Assembly (NCBI GenBank): GCA_017984755.1
Contig: JAGNYW010000032.1
Coordinates: forward strand, 1 to 33,113
Reading direction: 5' to 3'
DNA length: 33,113 bases
Source: Methyloversatilis sp.
GTDB taxonomy: Bacteria; Pseudomonadota; Gammaproteobacteria; Burkholderiales; Rhodocyclaceae
Part shown: piece by piece, positions 16,121-23,711 of the stretch
Position numbering within the stretch: position 1 is the first letter of the stretch
Layout of the letters: each line of letters opens with the position of its first letter
Program-made: the position numbers and the translations under genes
The notes under the pieces: generated by a model
Seen by the model: only the letters and a program-made list of their open reading frames with translations
The model's database searches: none
Told to the model about the DNA's origin: nothing

Positions 16121-16719
16121 GCGGAGCGAACGACGGCATCACCGGCCTGGTGCTGGCCGGCGGCCTCGGGCGCCGCATGGGCGGCGTCGACAAGGGCCTG
16201 CAGGCATTCCGTGGCGAGCCGATGGTGGCGCACGTGATCCGGCGCCTGCTGCCGCAGGTCGACACGCTCATGGTGAACGCAAATCAGAACATCGAACGCT
16301 ACGGCGCCTTCGGTCACCCGGTGGTGCCCGATGCGATCAGCGGCTTCGCCGGTCCGCTGGCCGGCCTGCACGCCGGGCTGAACGCCTGCACGACGCCGCT
16401 GCTGGTGACCAGCCCCTGCGATTCGCCCTTCCTGCCGCTCGATCTCGTGGCGCGCCTGCGTGCGGCGCTCGAACGGGATGCAGCCGATCTGGCCGTGGCC
16501 TACACCGGCGATCAGGCGCACCCGGTGTTCAGTCTCGTGAGGCGCCATTTGCTGCGGGGCCTGACCGGATTTCTCGATGGCGGTGGCCGCAAGGTCGACC
16601 TCTGGTACGCCGCGCTCAAGGTGGTGCATGTCGCGTTCGACGATCAGCCCGACGCCTTCGCCAACATCAACACGCTGAACGAACTGGCTGCGCTGTCGGT
16701 GCGGCCGGAGGAATCATGA
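16117..16719 (+). CDS. mobA: molybdenum cofactor guanylyltransferase
   Basis: The 200-aa product transfers GMP to molybdopterin to make MGD, needed by FdhA as a bis-MGD cofactor. The N-terminal GTP-binding loop is LVLAGGLGRRMGGVDKGL (about 11-28), and TSPCDSPFLP (about 106-115) provides the metal-binding Asp. The length matches E. coli MobA (194 aa). Overlaps: ATGA with both fdhD (start) and moeA (end). The cluster lacks mobB, which is dispensable. Confidence 0.97.
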   Translation: MSGANDGITGLVLAGGLGRRMGGVDKGLQAFRGEPMVAHVIRRLLPQVDTLMVNANQNIERYGAFGHPVVPDAISGFAGPLAGLHAGLNACTTPLLVTSPCDSPFLPLDLVARLRAALERDAADLAVAYTGDQAHPVFSLVRRHLLRGLTGFLDGGGRKVDLWYAALKVVHVAFDDQPDAFANINTLNELAALSVRPEES

Positions 16720-17969
16720 GCCAACAACCCTTCACTCCGGTCGCGGACGCCCGCGCACACATCCTCGCGGCCTGCTCGCCGGTGCGCGGCACACAGCGCG
16801 TGCCGGTGCGCGATGCACTCGGACGCGTGCTCGCCGCCGACGTCATTTCGCCGGTCAGCGTGCCGCCGCACGACAACTCGGCGATGGACGGCTATGCCGT
16901 GCGCCACGCCGACCTGTCCGCCGACGGCGAAACCCGGCTGACCATCGTCGGTCAGGCGTTCGCGGGACACGCATGGGCCGGTGAAGTCACGACCGGTCAG
17001 GCAGTGCGCATCATGACCGGCGCCATGATGCCGGCCGGCGCCGACACCATCGTGATCCAGGAAAGCGCGCGCCTCGATGGCGATGCCGTCACCATTCCGC
17101 CAGGCCAGAAAGCAGGCCAGCATCGCCGCCGCGCCGGCGAAGACCTGCGTGCCGGCGAGCCCGCGCTTCGCGCCGGCCGGCTGCTGCGCCCGGCCGACAT
17201 CGGTCTGGCCGCCTCGCTGGGCATCGCCGAACTGACCGTGCGTCGCCGCGTGCGCGTCGGAGTGCTGTCGACCGGCGACGAAGTGATGTCGATCGGCGAC
17301 GCGCCGCGCGAGGGTGGCATCTATGACAGCAACCGCTACACGCTGACCGGCGTGCTGACGCGGCTGGGCTGCGAAGTGGTCGATCTGGGCGTTGCGCGCG
17401 ACACGCGCGAGGCGCTGTCCGATGCGCTCGAATCGGCAGTGGGCGAAGTCGATGCCCTCATCACCAGCGGTGGCGTGTCGGTCGGCGAGGCGGATTTCGT
17501 GCGCGAAATCCTCGCCAGCCTCGGTCAGGTCACGTTCTGGAAGATCGCCATGAAGCCGGGCCGACCCATGGCCTTCGGCGAGCTCGTTCGACAGAACGCG
17601 GGTACGGGCGAACGCGGCACACTGCTGTTCGGCCTGCCGGGCAATCCGGTCGCCACCATGATCACCTTCCATTTCTTCGCGCGCGACGCACTGCTCACGC
17701 TGATGGGCGTGTCGCCCGTGGCGGTACCGATCCATTTCAGCGCGCGCAGCACCAGCGTGATGAAGAAGCAGCCGGGTCGCACCGAATACCAGCGCGGCAT
17801 ACTCGAACTGCGGGACGGGCAGTGGCATGTAGCGGTCACCGGCGCGCAGGGCTCCGGCATCCTGCGCTCGATGTGCGACGCCAACTGCATCATCGTGCTC
17901 GATGACGACTGCGGCAACGTAGCAGTCGGCGACGCGGTCACCGTGATCCCGTTCGAAGGCCTGATCTGA
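16716..17969 (+). CDS. moeA: molybdopterin molybdotransferase
   Basis: The 417-aa product inserts molybdate into adenylylated molybdopterin in the last cytosolic step before MobA. Family sequence includes PPHDNSAMDGYA (about 49-60), RIMTGAMMPAGADTIV, LSTGDEV, GIYDSNRY, TSGGVSVGEADFV and KPGRPMAFG, then GLPGNPVA. The length equals E. coli MoeA (411 aa). It starts overlapped with mobA and is followed after two bases by the HTH gene. It is one of several paralogues in many betaproteobacteria, so other copies may exist. Confidence 0.97.
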   Translation: MSQQPFTPVADARAHILAACSPVRGTQRVPVRDALGRVLAADVISPVSVPPHDNSAMDGYAVRHADLSADGETRLTIVGQAFAGHAWAGEVTTGQAVRIMTGAMMPAGADTIVIQESARLDGDAVTIPPGQKAGQHRRRAGEDLRAGEPALRAGRLLRPADIGLAASLGIAELTVRRRVRVGVLSTGDEVMSIGDAPREGGIYDSNRYTLTGVLTRLGCEVVDLGVARDTREALSDALESAVGEVDALITSGGVSVGEADFVREILASLGQVTFWKIAMKPGRPMAFGELVRQNAGTGERGTLLFGLPGNPVATMITFHFFARDALLTLMGVSPVAVPIHFSARSTSVMKKQPGRTEYQRGILELRDGQWHVAVTGAQGSGILRSMCDANCIIVLDDDCGNVAVGDAVTVIPFEGLI

Positions 17970-17971
17970 CG

Positions 17972-18889
17972 GTGTCGGCCGACGACGATCAGCCGGTCAG
18001 CGCCTCTCCCTATCTGACCGCGCGCGAAGCGGCGGCCTACCTGCATCTCAACGAAAAGACGCTGTACGCGCTGATACAGGACGGCGGCATTCCGGCCACC
18101 AAGGTGACCGGAAAGTGGCTGTTCCCGCGCGCGCTGCTCGACGACTGGCTGCTCGAGTCGACGCACGGCGGCGTGCTCAGCGACCGCCTGCTGATCGCCG
18201 GCAGCGATGACCCGTGGCTGGCACACAGCATCGCCCGTCTGGCGCAGCGCGCCGACGAGGGATCGCTGATCGCCTACAGCCCCTGCGGCACGCGGCGGGG
18301 CCTTGCACTGCTGACCCAGGGGCGCGCCAACGCCTGCCCCATCCACTGGGGCGACGCACAGCACGCGACGCGCCGGCACGCACTTCTGCTGCGCGAATAC
18401 TCCGGCAGTTCCGGCTGGGTGATGGTGCAGCTCGCGCTGCGCGAACAGGGCGTCATGCTGTCGCGCACGCAGGCGCCGGCCAGCGATCTCGCCACCCTGC
18501 TCGCGCGGCACCCGAAGCTCATCCAGCGCCCGGGTGGCGCGGGCTCGCAGCACTTTTTCGCGCAGGCCTGCAGCAACGCCGGCCTGCAGCCACCCGCGAC
18601 AGGGCGCACCGCCGCCACCGAACGCGAAGCCGCCTTCATGGTGGCCAACGGCGCCGGCGACTGTGCGCCCGGCACGCGCGCGGCAGCCGGCGAATTCAAC
18701 CTGCACTTCCTGCCGCTGGGCAGTGAGGCGCTCGACCTCGTCATGCCCCGCACCCTCTACTTCCGCGCCCTGCTGCAGCAACTGCTGGCAGAGCTGGCCA
18801 GCGACGACAGCCGCGACCTCGCAGCCAGGCTGGGCGGCTATGACCTGGCGCCGCTGGGGCGGCTGCGCGCGGGTCCCGCCGCGCAGTAG
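17972..18889 (+). CDS. HTH (excisionase-type) plus PBP-like domain protein, candidate Moco regulator
   Basis: The 305-aa product starts with an excisionase/MerR-like winged helix (about 13-65: YLTAREAAAYLHLNEKTLYALIQDG and the DNA-contacting KWLFPRALLDDWL). This is followed by a PBP-like domain (about 75-290) of the type also fused to MoeA in some prokaryotes, with HPKLIQRPGGAGSQHFF, GRTAATEREAAFMVANGAGDCAPGTRAAA and FLPLGSEALDLVMPR. The GTG start lies two bases after moeA stop, so it is the last gene of the cofactor operon. A role in sensing molybdate or a cofactor precursor and regulating the locus is inferred from domain content and context. Not annotated as ModE: no ModE-type DNA-binding or Mop domain. 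Confidence 0.85.
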   Translation: MSADDDQPVSASPYLTAREAAAYLHLNEKTLYALIQDGGIPATKVTGKWLFPRALLDDWLLESTHGGVLSDRLLIAGSDDPWLAHSIARLAQRADEGSLIAYSPCGTRRGLALLTQGRANACPIHWGDAQHATRRHALLLREYSGSSGWVMVQLALREQGVMLSRTQAPASDLATLLARHPKLIQRPGGAGSQHFFAQACSNAGLQPPATGRTAATEREAAFMVANGAGDCAPGTRAAAGEFNLHFLPLGSEALDLVMPRTLYFRALLQQLLAELASDDSRDLAARLGGYDLAPLGRLRAGPAAQ

Positions 18890-18908
18890 TTCGCGCACTC
18901 GGTTCCGC

Positions 18909-19598
18909 TCAGTTGGCGCGTGTCGCGCGCTTCCTGCACGCTTCCTGGCTATCGTCTTCGCAGCCGGACGATGTCGCTTCCTCGCCCAGACCGACCAGTT
19001 CGACGGTGAGGATTGAGTTGCGCTCGGAAGTGCCCCCCTCTTCCGCCGCACTGACCTGATTCGTCCCGGCATTGGCTGCCACCTTGTCGCTCTCGCTCGC
19101 GGGCGGCGCTGCCGGCGGGGGCGCTTCCGTCGTGTCCGGCGGCTTCGGAATCTGATCGCCCTTTGTGCGCGGCGGCGGCGGGATGTCCTCCGCTTCGAAG
19201 CCTGCATCTTCCGCGATCACAAAGCCGTTCGGCGCGAATACACGAATCTGTGCGCTGGAGATATCGACATCCGGCGATTTCTGCAATATCCGGACACCCG
19301 ACCCAGACACCGATGCACTTACGTCGAGAACGACCAGATCGCCACGAATGACGACCTGCGGCGGCGGGGTCGCTGCAGCGGTGCTCGAACCCCGACCGGC
19401 ATCGATGTCACCGAACGACGACCATATCTGGATGCTGCCGCTGCCACCGCCCAATGACATGACACGCGACGGACCGACCTGGAAGTCCTTTCCGGAGAGC
19501 GCGTTGATGTCGCCCGAACCGATGGTGAAGACACCTTGCCGCGATGCCGACTGCGAACTCGCACCGGCGCCTGCCACCCCCACGTTGATCGCGCCCAC
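18909..19598 (-). pseudogene. 3' fragment of a filamentous-haemagglutinin-type exoprotein gene (DUF3739)
   Basis: The readable frame (229 codons from a spurious GTG) matches the C-terminal part of DUF3739-type filamentous haemagglutinin family proteins: GDINALSGKDFQVGPSRVMSLGGGSGSIQIWSSFGDIDAG, split here as GDINALSGKDFQVGPSRV and SIQIWSSFGDIDAGRG, then QIRVFAPNGFVIAEDAGFEA. It ends in a Pro-rich and acidic tail with Cys residues near the end. No signal, secretion domain or repeats remain, and upstream it runs directly into a tonB-like gene in a different frame. Whole-length relatives are thousands of residues. I take it to be a deletion remnant. Its stop faces the HTH gene with no terminator visible in the 19-base gap. 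Confidence 0.7.
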
Positions 19599-20125
19599 AC
19601 CTTCACCACGACGCGGTAATCGATCTGCTTCACTTCGCGGTTGCGAGCCAGTTCGTCCTGGATGTGGCGCTGCAGCGCATTGGTGAAGAAGGCGTACTGC
19701 ATGCGGCTGGGTTTGGCCGACGCGCCGCCTATCGTGCTGCCGACGTCGCCACCCCTGTACTCGTTGGTCACGCTGCCCGCCGCGAACGGGCTGGGGCCGT
19801 CGCCGGCCGCACCTTCCATCTTCAGCTGTTCGGCCTGCTGCGGCGGCGCCTCGACCGGCTTCGGCTGTTCGACCTTCGCCTCTTTCTGTTCCTTGGGCTC
19901 GGGACGCTTCTCTTCCTTCGGCGGAGGCGGGGGTGGGGGTGGCGTGTCCGGAATGATGGAAATCTTCGTCACCTGCCGGGTCGGCCCCGACGGCTTCGAA
20001 AACTGCGACTTGAGCCAGTAGCCGCCGTAACCGACCACGGCCATGCCGATCAGCGCGATCAGGATGTTGCGCACACGACGGCCAGTGCTGACGCCGTCGA
20101 CCGAATCCTCCGCCAGCGCAGCCAT
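19319..20125 (-). pseudogene. tonB-like gene, 3' end replaced by out-of-frame haemagglutinin sequence
   Basis: The first 177 residues are a TonB-like energy transducer: one membrane helix (about 20-40, ILIALIGMAVVGYGGYWL), a Pro/Glu/Lys-rich periplasmic spacer (TPPPPPPPP and following), then the start of the C-terminal domain (AFFTNALQRHIQDELARNREV ... YRVVVKVW). Family members continue with a V-G-x-D-G segment and about 60 residues. Here, from 19595, the sequence is the haemagglutinin gene in the wrong frame, giving 91 Arg-rich nonsense residues to 19319. The receptor-contacting domain is therefore lost. The start overlaps the exbD stop (ATGA). I infer a deletion junction near 19595; a sequencing or assembly join cannot be excluded. 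Confidence 0.75.
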
Positions 20126-20529
20126 CAGGTACCGATCCTGGACGTGATGAGGCCGACGTTCTCGATGCCCATGCGATTGACCAGATCGACCACCTCGATC
20201 ACGCCGCTGTAGGGCGCGCGCGCCTCGCCGCGGATCATCACGCTGAATTTCGGATCGCGTGCGCGCACCGCAGTCAGCTGGCCTTCGAGCTGCTCGATCG
20301 TGACGCCCACGCCGTTCACCATCAGCGCGCCGCTTTCCATCACCTGCACGATCTTGATTTCGTGCTGTTCGGTGCTCGGCTTGTTCGACGGCTTGGGCAA
20401 GGTCATCGTCAGACCCTGCACGCCGGCCGTGGTCATCAGGATGAACACGACCAGCAGCACGTACGCCAGATCCAGCATGGGCGTGACGTTGATCGAGTCG
20501 TAAGGCTTGGCTTCAGTGTTGATCTGCAT
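20125..20529 (-). CDS. exbD: ExbD-family biopolymer transport protein
   Basis: The 134-aa product is an ExbD/TolR-like inner-membrane proton-channel subunit. The N-terminal SINVTPMLDLAYVLLVVFIL contains the essential Asp20 in its single membrane helix, and the periplasmic domain (about 55-130) has the ExbD MIRGEARAPYSGVIEVVDLVNRMGIENVGLIT ending (quoted in part: MIRGEARAPYSGVIEV). It is the intact member of a damaged locus: exbD remnant, this gene, truncated tonB. No exbB is present nearby, so it may be non-functional unless partnered in trans. Confidence 0.88.
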   Translation of the reverse strand: MQINTEAKPYDSINVTPMLDLAYVLLVVFILMTTAGVQGLTMTLPKPSNKPSTEQHEIKIVQVMESGALMVNGVGVTIEQLEGQLTAVRARDPKFSVMIRGEARAPYSGVIEVVDLVNRMGIENVGLITSRIGT

Positions 20530-20541
20530 GTGAGCGTTCCG

Positions 20542-20685
20542 TCAACCCGCTGCCTTCTTCGTCACCAGACCCACTTCGGTGATGTCGAGCCGCTTGCAGA
20601 TTTCGAGCACGGCCGAAACGATTTCGTAGTGCGCAGCGGCATCGCCCTTGAGCACGACCGGCAGCGCCGGATTGCCTCGCGACGC
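20542..20685 (-). pseudogene. 5'-truncated exbD remnant
   Basis: The last ~45 codons of an exbD-like gene (NPALPVVLKGDAAAHYEIVS, then LEICKRLDITEVGLVTKKAAG) survive; the membrane helix with its Asp and the start are gone. The open frame upstream of ~20685 (N-terminal part of an 82-codon ORF) is unrelated sequence from the PEP-CTERM promoter region. Twelve bases separate its stop from the intact exbD. The 5' loss implies a second deletion/rearrangement endpoint at about 20685, next to the promoter of the PEP-CTERM gene. Confidence 0.75.
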
Positions 20686-20716
20686 CTGCCCGCGTCCCCG
20701 CGCTCTCGCGTTCTTA

Positions 20717-20733
20717 TGTCGGCAGACTTTACA
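20717..20733 (+). promoter_or_regulatory. candidate upstream activator site of the PEP-CTERM gene
   Basis: TGTCGGCAGACTTTACA is a 17-bp element with TGT...ACA ends. It resembles, from memory, elements found upstream of PEP-CTERM genes in betaproteobacteria that carry the sigma-54-dependent PrsR regulator. It lies about 86-102 bases upstream of the -24/-12 promoter, the normal distance for a sigma-54 enhancer. Not verified by alignment. Confidence 0.5.
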
Positions 20734-20817
20734 GCGAGGCGGGGCGGTGACGACAGCTTTGCTGCGATCCTCGCCAAGCGTTTGATTCACCGACGCTTTG
20801 AATCCGGATTCATACGC

Positions 20818-20833
20818 AGGCGTGATTTTTGCT
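20818..20833 (+). promoter_or_regulatory. sigma-54 (-24/-12) promoter of the PEP-CTERM gene
   Basis: AGGCGTGATTTTTGCT carries the invariant GG (20819-20820) and GC (20831-20832) spaced by 10 bases. It agrees with the consensus TGGCACG-N4-TTGCW at the GGC, G and TTGCT positions. Transcription would begin near 20844, about 48 bases before the ATG. Confidence 0.7.
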
Positions 20834-20891
20834 GAATGAGGTTCAGCACATCGAACCGTGCATTACTTCACGTCCGAAAACAGGAGAAAAA

Positions 20892-22409
20892 ATGCGTACG
20901 AAGCGATCCATCGTGCCGGCGTTGCTGCATGCACTCGGCGTTCTGGCGCTGACCGCCTCGACCACGGTCAGCGCAGGAGCGCTCATCACTTATGGCAAGA
21001 CGACCCTCGGCGTGAACGACCAGGGGCATCTGAACTTCTTCAGCGACACCGGCCCCGACAGCAGCCAGTTCGGCTTCACCTACGGCGTTTACCGTGCCGG
21101 TCTGGGCGATGCGATCTCTCCGGCCTGTCTGTGCGAAGGCTGGGGCGTATCGGCGCTGGTCGGGTCCGAAAGCTTCGCCTCGTGGGCAAGCGTCGACACC
21201 GGCGGTGTCAGCGGACTGGGCAGCGGCACCTTCGGCGCCACCGTCAACACCGCGACCTCGGTTGTCGATTCGAGCGTGATGCCGATGACCATCCGTCACG
21301 CCTTCGGCCCGTCCCTGGCGACCGATCTGTTCCAGGTGCAGGTCACGCTCACCAACACCAGTACGACCGAAACCCTGTCGGATCTGACCTACCGCCGCGC
21401 AATGGACTGGGACGTTCCACCGACCGAGTTCAGGGAATTCGTGACTCACAGCGGCGTCACGGCCAACCTGACAAGCAACGGCGGAAACCTCAAATACGCC
21501 AGCGATGACGGCTTCGCCATCGTCGACCCGCGGGAAGCCGCCAGACCCATCGATATCGGGACGGTGAACACCGACTTCTACCGCAGCGGCCCGGCCGATC
21601 ATGGTTCGGTGTTCGATTTCAGTTTCGGCGAACTGGCACCCGGCGCGTCGCGCATCTTCAACATCTACTACGGCTCCGCAGCGAACGAAATCGAAGCGAT
21701 AGACAAGGTGAACAAGGTCGGCGCCTCGCTCTACTCGTTCGGCAATTCGGCGCCCGACCTCGTCGGCGGAGGAGAAGGGGAAGGTGAGGGAGAAGGCGAA
21801 GGCGGCGGGGAGTTCCCTGTGGCTGCCGCAACGGCAGGCGACGAAGAGCCGCCCGCACCGGTGAACACGTCGATCAATCCGACCACCTTCATCTTTGCCT
21901 TCGGCGGCGTGTCGGGCGTGGAACCGGGCACCATTCCGGAGCTGCCTGTGCTGCCTTTCGTGCCGGCGCCGGGCGTGTTCACCTTCGACGCACCGACGCC
22001 GCAGCGCTGGTTCGATCCCCCGTCGGTGGATGGCTTCACCTACCGGCTCGAAAGCGGCACCTTCATCGCCGTGGGCACACCGCCGGAGAGCTTCGGCTTC
22101 GACTCGGTGATGCTCTACATCGACGGTGTTGCGGTGAGCGAGCTGGATCCGGGCGAAATCTTCGACTTCCTGCTGGCCGGTTACACGGGCATCACGACGT
22201 TCGATCTGCGCGGCATCTCGCCTCTGGTGGATCCGACCAATCCGGTCGCTTTCCCGACCTACCTCGACTTCACGGCCGGCGCGACCGGTCTGAGCATGAC
22301 GGCGATTGCCGCGGTACCCGAGCCGGAACAGTGGGCCCTGATGATGTTCGGTCTGCTGTTCATCGTCGCGGTCTCGCGCCGCGCCGCCCGGGCGAACGTG
22401 CGCGTCTGA
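20892..22409 (+). CDS. PEP-CTERM sorting domain protein
   Basis: The 505-aa product is exported by the Sec pathway (signal about 1-29, ending VSAGA) and carries a C-terminal PEP-CTERM sorting tag: VPEPEQWALMMFGL, a hydrophobic helix and a short basic tail (SRRAARANVRV). The tag is the substrate of exosortase, which links surface proteins to exopolysaccharide-producing cell envelopes. The body has no recognised enzyme domain; it contains Cys-Leu-Cys near 80, a Gly/Glu repeat (residues about 294-305) and Asp/Phe/Pro-rich beta-type sequence. AGGAG (20882-20886) lies 5 bases before the ATG at 20892; the upstream frame to 20829 is not coding. The sigma-54-like promoter implies control by a PrsR-type regulator. 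Exosortase genes are not in this window. Confidence 0.93.
   Translation: MRTKRSIVPALLHALGVLALTASTTVSAGALITYGKTTLGVNDQGHLNFFSDTGPDSSQFGFTYGVYRAGLGDAISPACLCEGWGVSALVGSESFASWASVDTGGVSGLGSGTFGATVNTATSVVDSSVMPMTIRHAFGPSLATDLFQVQVTLTNTSTTETLSDLTYRRAMDWDVPPTEFREFVTHSGVTANLTSNGGNLKYASDDGFAIVDPREAARPIDIGTVNTDFYRSGPADHGSVFDFSFGELAPGASRIFNIYYGSAANEIEAIDKVNKVGASLYSFGNSAPDLVGGGEGEGEGEGEGGGEFPVAAATAGDEEPPAPVNTSINPTTFIFAFGGVSGVEPGTIPELPVLPFVPAPGVFTFDAPTPQRWFDPPSVDGFTYRLESGTFIAVGTPPESFGFDSVMLYIDGVAVSELDPGEIFDFLLAGYTGITTFDLRGISPLVDPTNPVAFPTYLDFTAGATGLSMTAIAAVPEPEQWALMMFGLLFIVAVSRRAARANVRV
21771..21800 (+). repeat. 5 x GGNGAR hexanucleotide repeat coding Gly-Glu
   Basis: Five degenerate six-base units (GGAGAA GGGGAA GGTGAG in the first half) encode a Gly-Glu run in the PEP-CTERM protein, flanked by Gly-Gly-Gly on both sides. 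A hinge or spacer between two halves of the protein is likely. Unit differences make slippage less likely than in a perfect repeat. Confidence 0.8.
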
Positions 22410-22430
22410 GTCCTGCGTGATGATCCGGTG

Positions 22431-22460
22431 AAAAGGGCCTGCCTTCGGGCAGGCCCTTTT
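22431..22460. terminator. bidirectional rho-independent terminator
   Basis: AAAAGGGCCTGCC-TTCG-GGCAGGCCCTTTT: a perfect 13-bp stem with a UUCG tetraloop and A/T tails on both sides. It lies between the converging PEP-CTERM and truC genes and can serve both. Confidence 0.95.
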
Positions 22461-22472
22461 CGTGTCCGGCCG

Positions 22473-23225
22473 TCATTCCGGAGCAGCTTGGAGTTTCGCC
22501 ATGTCCGGCCAGCCGAAGGCAGCGGCCAGACGATGAAATTGCTCCCCCGGATCCGCGTCAAGCAGCACGGTTTCACCGCTGACCGGATGCTGCAGCTGCA
22601 TCTGTACGCAGGCGAGCATCAGCCGGTTCGCACCCCAGGCAGAAGCGAAGTAGCGGTTGTGCACGCCCTTGCCGTGCGTCGAATCGCCGATGACCGGGTG
22701 ACCGATGTGGTTCATGTGGCGACGGATCTGGTGCGTGCGGCCGGTCACCGGGCGAGCCTCGACCAGGGCGTATCGGCTGGTCGGGTAGCGGTCCACCGCC
22801 ACCGGCAGTTCGACGGTGGCCAGCGTGCGGTAGCGCGTCAGCGCCGGCTGCAGCTCGACCGGCTCTGCCCCTTCGCGTGCGCCGCGCGGGTCGACAGCGT
22901 CATCGGCGCGACGCAACGCGTGATCGATCTCGCCGGATGCCGGCGGATGACCGCGCACCAGCACGAGGTAACGCTTGGTCGGCGTGTGCTGCGCAAATTG
23001 TTCTGCCAGCGCATGCGCCGATACCGCGTCGAGCGCAAAAACGAGCACGCCGGAGGTGCCGCGGTCCAGTCGGTGCACCGGCCACACGCGCTGACCGATC
23101 TGATCGCGCAGCAGCTGCACGGCGAACTGCGTTTCGTGGCGGTCCAGCGCGGTGCGATGCACCAGCAGTCCGGACGGTTTGTTGATGACGACCATCGCGG
23201 CGTCGCGGTGAAGGATGTCCAGCAT
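22473..23225 (-). CDS. truC: tRNA pseudouridine(65) synthase
   Basis: The 250-aa product isomerises U65 of tRNA. It has the RluA-superfamily catalytic motif HRLDRGTSGV (Asp54), the same position as in E. coli TruC, with further close TruC resemblance: ILHRDAAMVVINKPSGLLVHR, RTLATVELPVAVDRYPTSRY, RPVTGRTHQIRRHMNH and HPVIGDSTHG. The start at 23225 matches the E. coli TruC start (ML-I-L); the longer frame upstream is not supported, and no strong Shine-Dalgarno sequence is seen. Confidence 0.94.
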   Translation of the reverse strand: MLDILHRDAAMVVINKPSGLLVHRTALDRHETQFAVQLLRDQIGQRVWPVHRLDRGTSGVLVFALDAVSAHALAEQFAQHTPTKRYLVLVRGHPPASGEIDHALRRADDAVDPRGAREGAEPVELQPALTRYRTLATVELPVAVDRYPTSRYALVEARPVTGRTHQIRRHMNHIGHPVIGDSTHGKGVHNRYFASAWGANRLMLACVQMQLQHPVSGETVLLDADPGEQFHRLAAAFGWPDMAKLQAAPE

Positions 23226-23345
23226 GCGTGAAGAAGAATCCGGTTGGGTGCGCAGGGGGCGGGAGCGGCCGCCCGGCGTTCCTGCGCAGTGTGGCGCATG
23301 CTGCACCGGCGCGTGCACATTGGCGCGACAGGGGCTAATCTCGCG

Positions 23346-23377
23346 GTGTGCATGACCCGAAGCCCGGTCATGCACAC
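23346..23377 (+). promoter_or_regulatory. perfect 12-bp inverted repeat before a small gene
   Basis: GTGTGCATGACC (23346-23357) and GGTCATGCACAC (23366-23377) are perfect complements around an 8-base spacer (CGAAGCCC). The repeat ends 28 bases before the GGGAGG ribosome-binding site of the 90-aa gene at 23417. No T-tract follows, so termination is unlikely; an operator or a 5'-UTR hairpin fits better. Confidence 0.6.
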
Positions 23378-23416
23378 GACCAGACATCCACACCCCATTC
23401 ACACGGGAGGCCCGCC

Positions 23417-23689
23417 ATGAGCGCAGCAGATTTATCGGAATACGTCGTCGATCTCACCAACCATTCGAACCGCCTGCGACTGGAATCGATCAACCCGGGC
23501 CGTCCGGTGAAGGTCATGCTGCGGCACGCGACGGATGCGGCGGCGGCGTCGATTCACGGCAGCGGCGTTTTGAGCGACGACGGCAGCACGCTCACGATCG
23601 ACTTTCCGTCGGACCCCACCCTGCACCGCCTGACGCTGGACTGGCGCACGCTCGGCAAGGAATTGGCCGGGTTCTCGGAAACCGACTGA
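23417..23689 (+). CDS. small protein of unknown function
   Basis: The 90-aa product begins MSAADLSEYVVDLTNHSNRL and is hydrophilic, without signal peptide, membrane helix or cysteine. The pattern suggests an alpha/beta fold with strands (PVKVMLRHA, STLTIDFP, RLTLDWRTLG). GGGAGG (23405-23410) lies 6 bases before the ATG. I recognise no family. It is a single gene convergent with DUF1415 and preceded by a perfect inverted repeat. Confidence 0.8.
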   Translation: MSAADLSEYVVDLTNHSNRLRLESINPGRPVKVMLRHATDAAAASIHGSGVLSDDGSTLTIDFPSDPTLHRLTLDWRTLGKELAGFSETD

Positions 23690-23711
23690 ACGAGACAGTT
23701 TCCGATCTTGG

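Noticed and set aside
18890-18908. Terminator between the HTH gene and the haemagglutinin remnant
   Set aside because: The 19-base gap has no inverted repeat.
17525-19207. 560-codon minus-strand open frame across moeA and the HTH gene
   Set aside because: Composition is biased and the frame is antisense to two clearly recognised genes.
20686-20790. An 82-codon intact small exbD gene (20542-20790)
   Set aside because: Only the C-terminal 45 residues are ExbD-like; the rest lies in the PEP-CTERM promoter region and lacks the membrane helix and ribosome-binding site.
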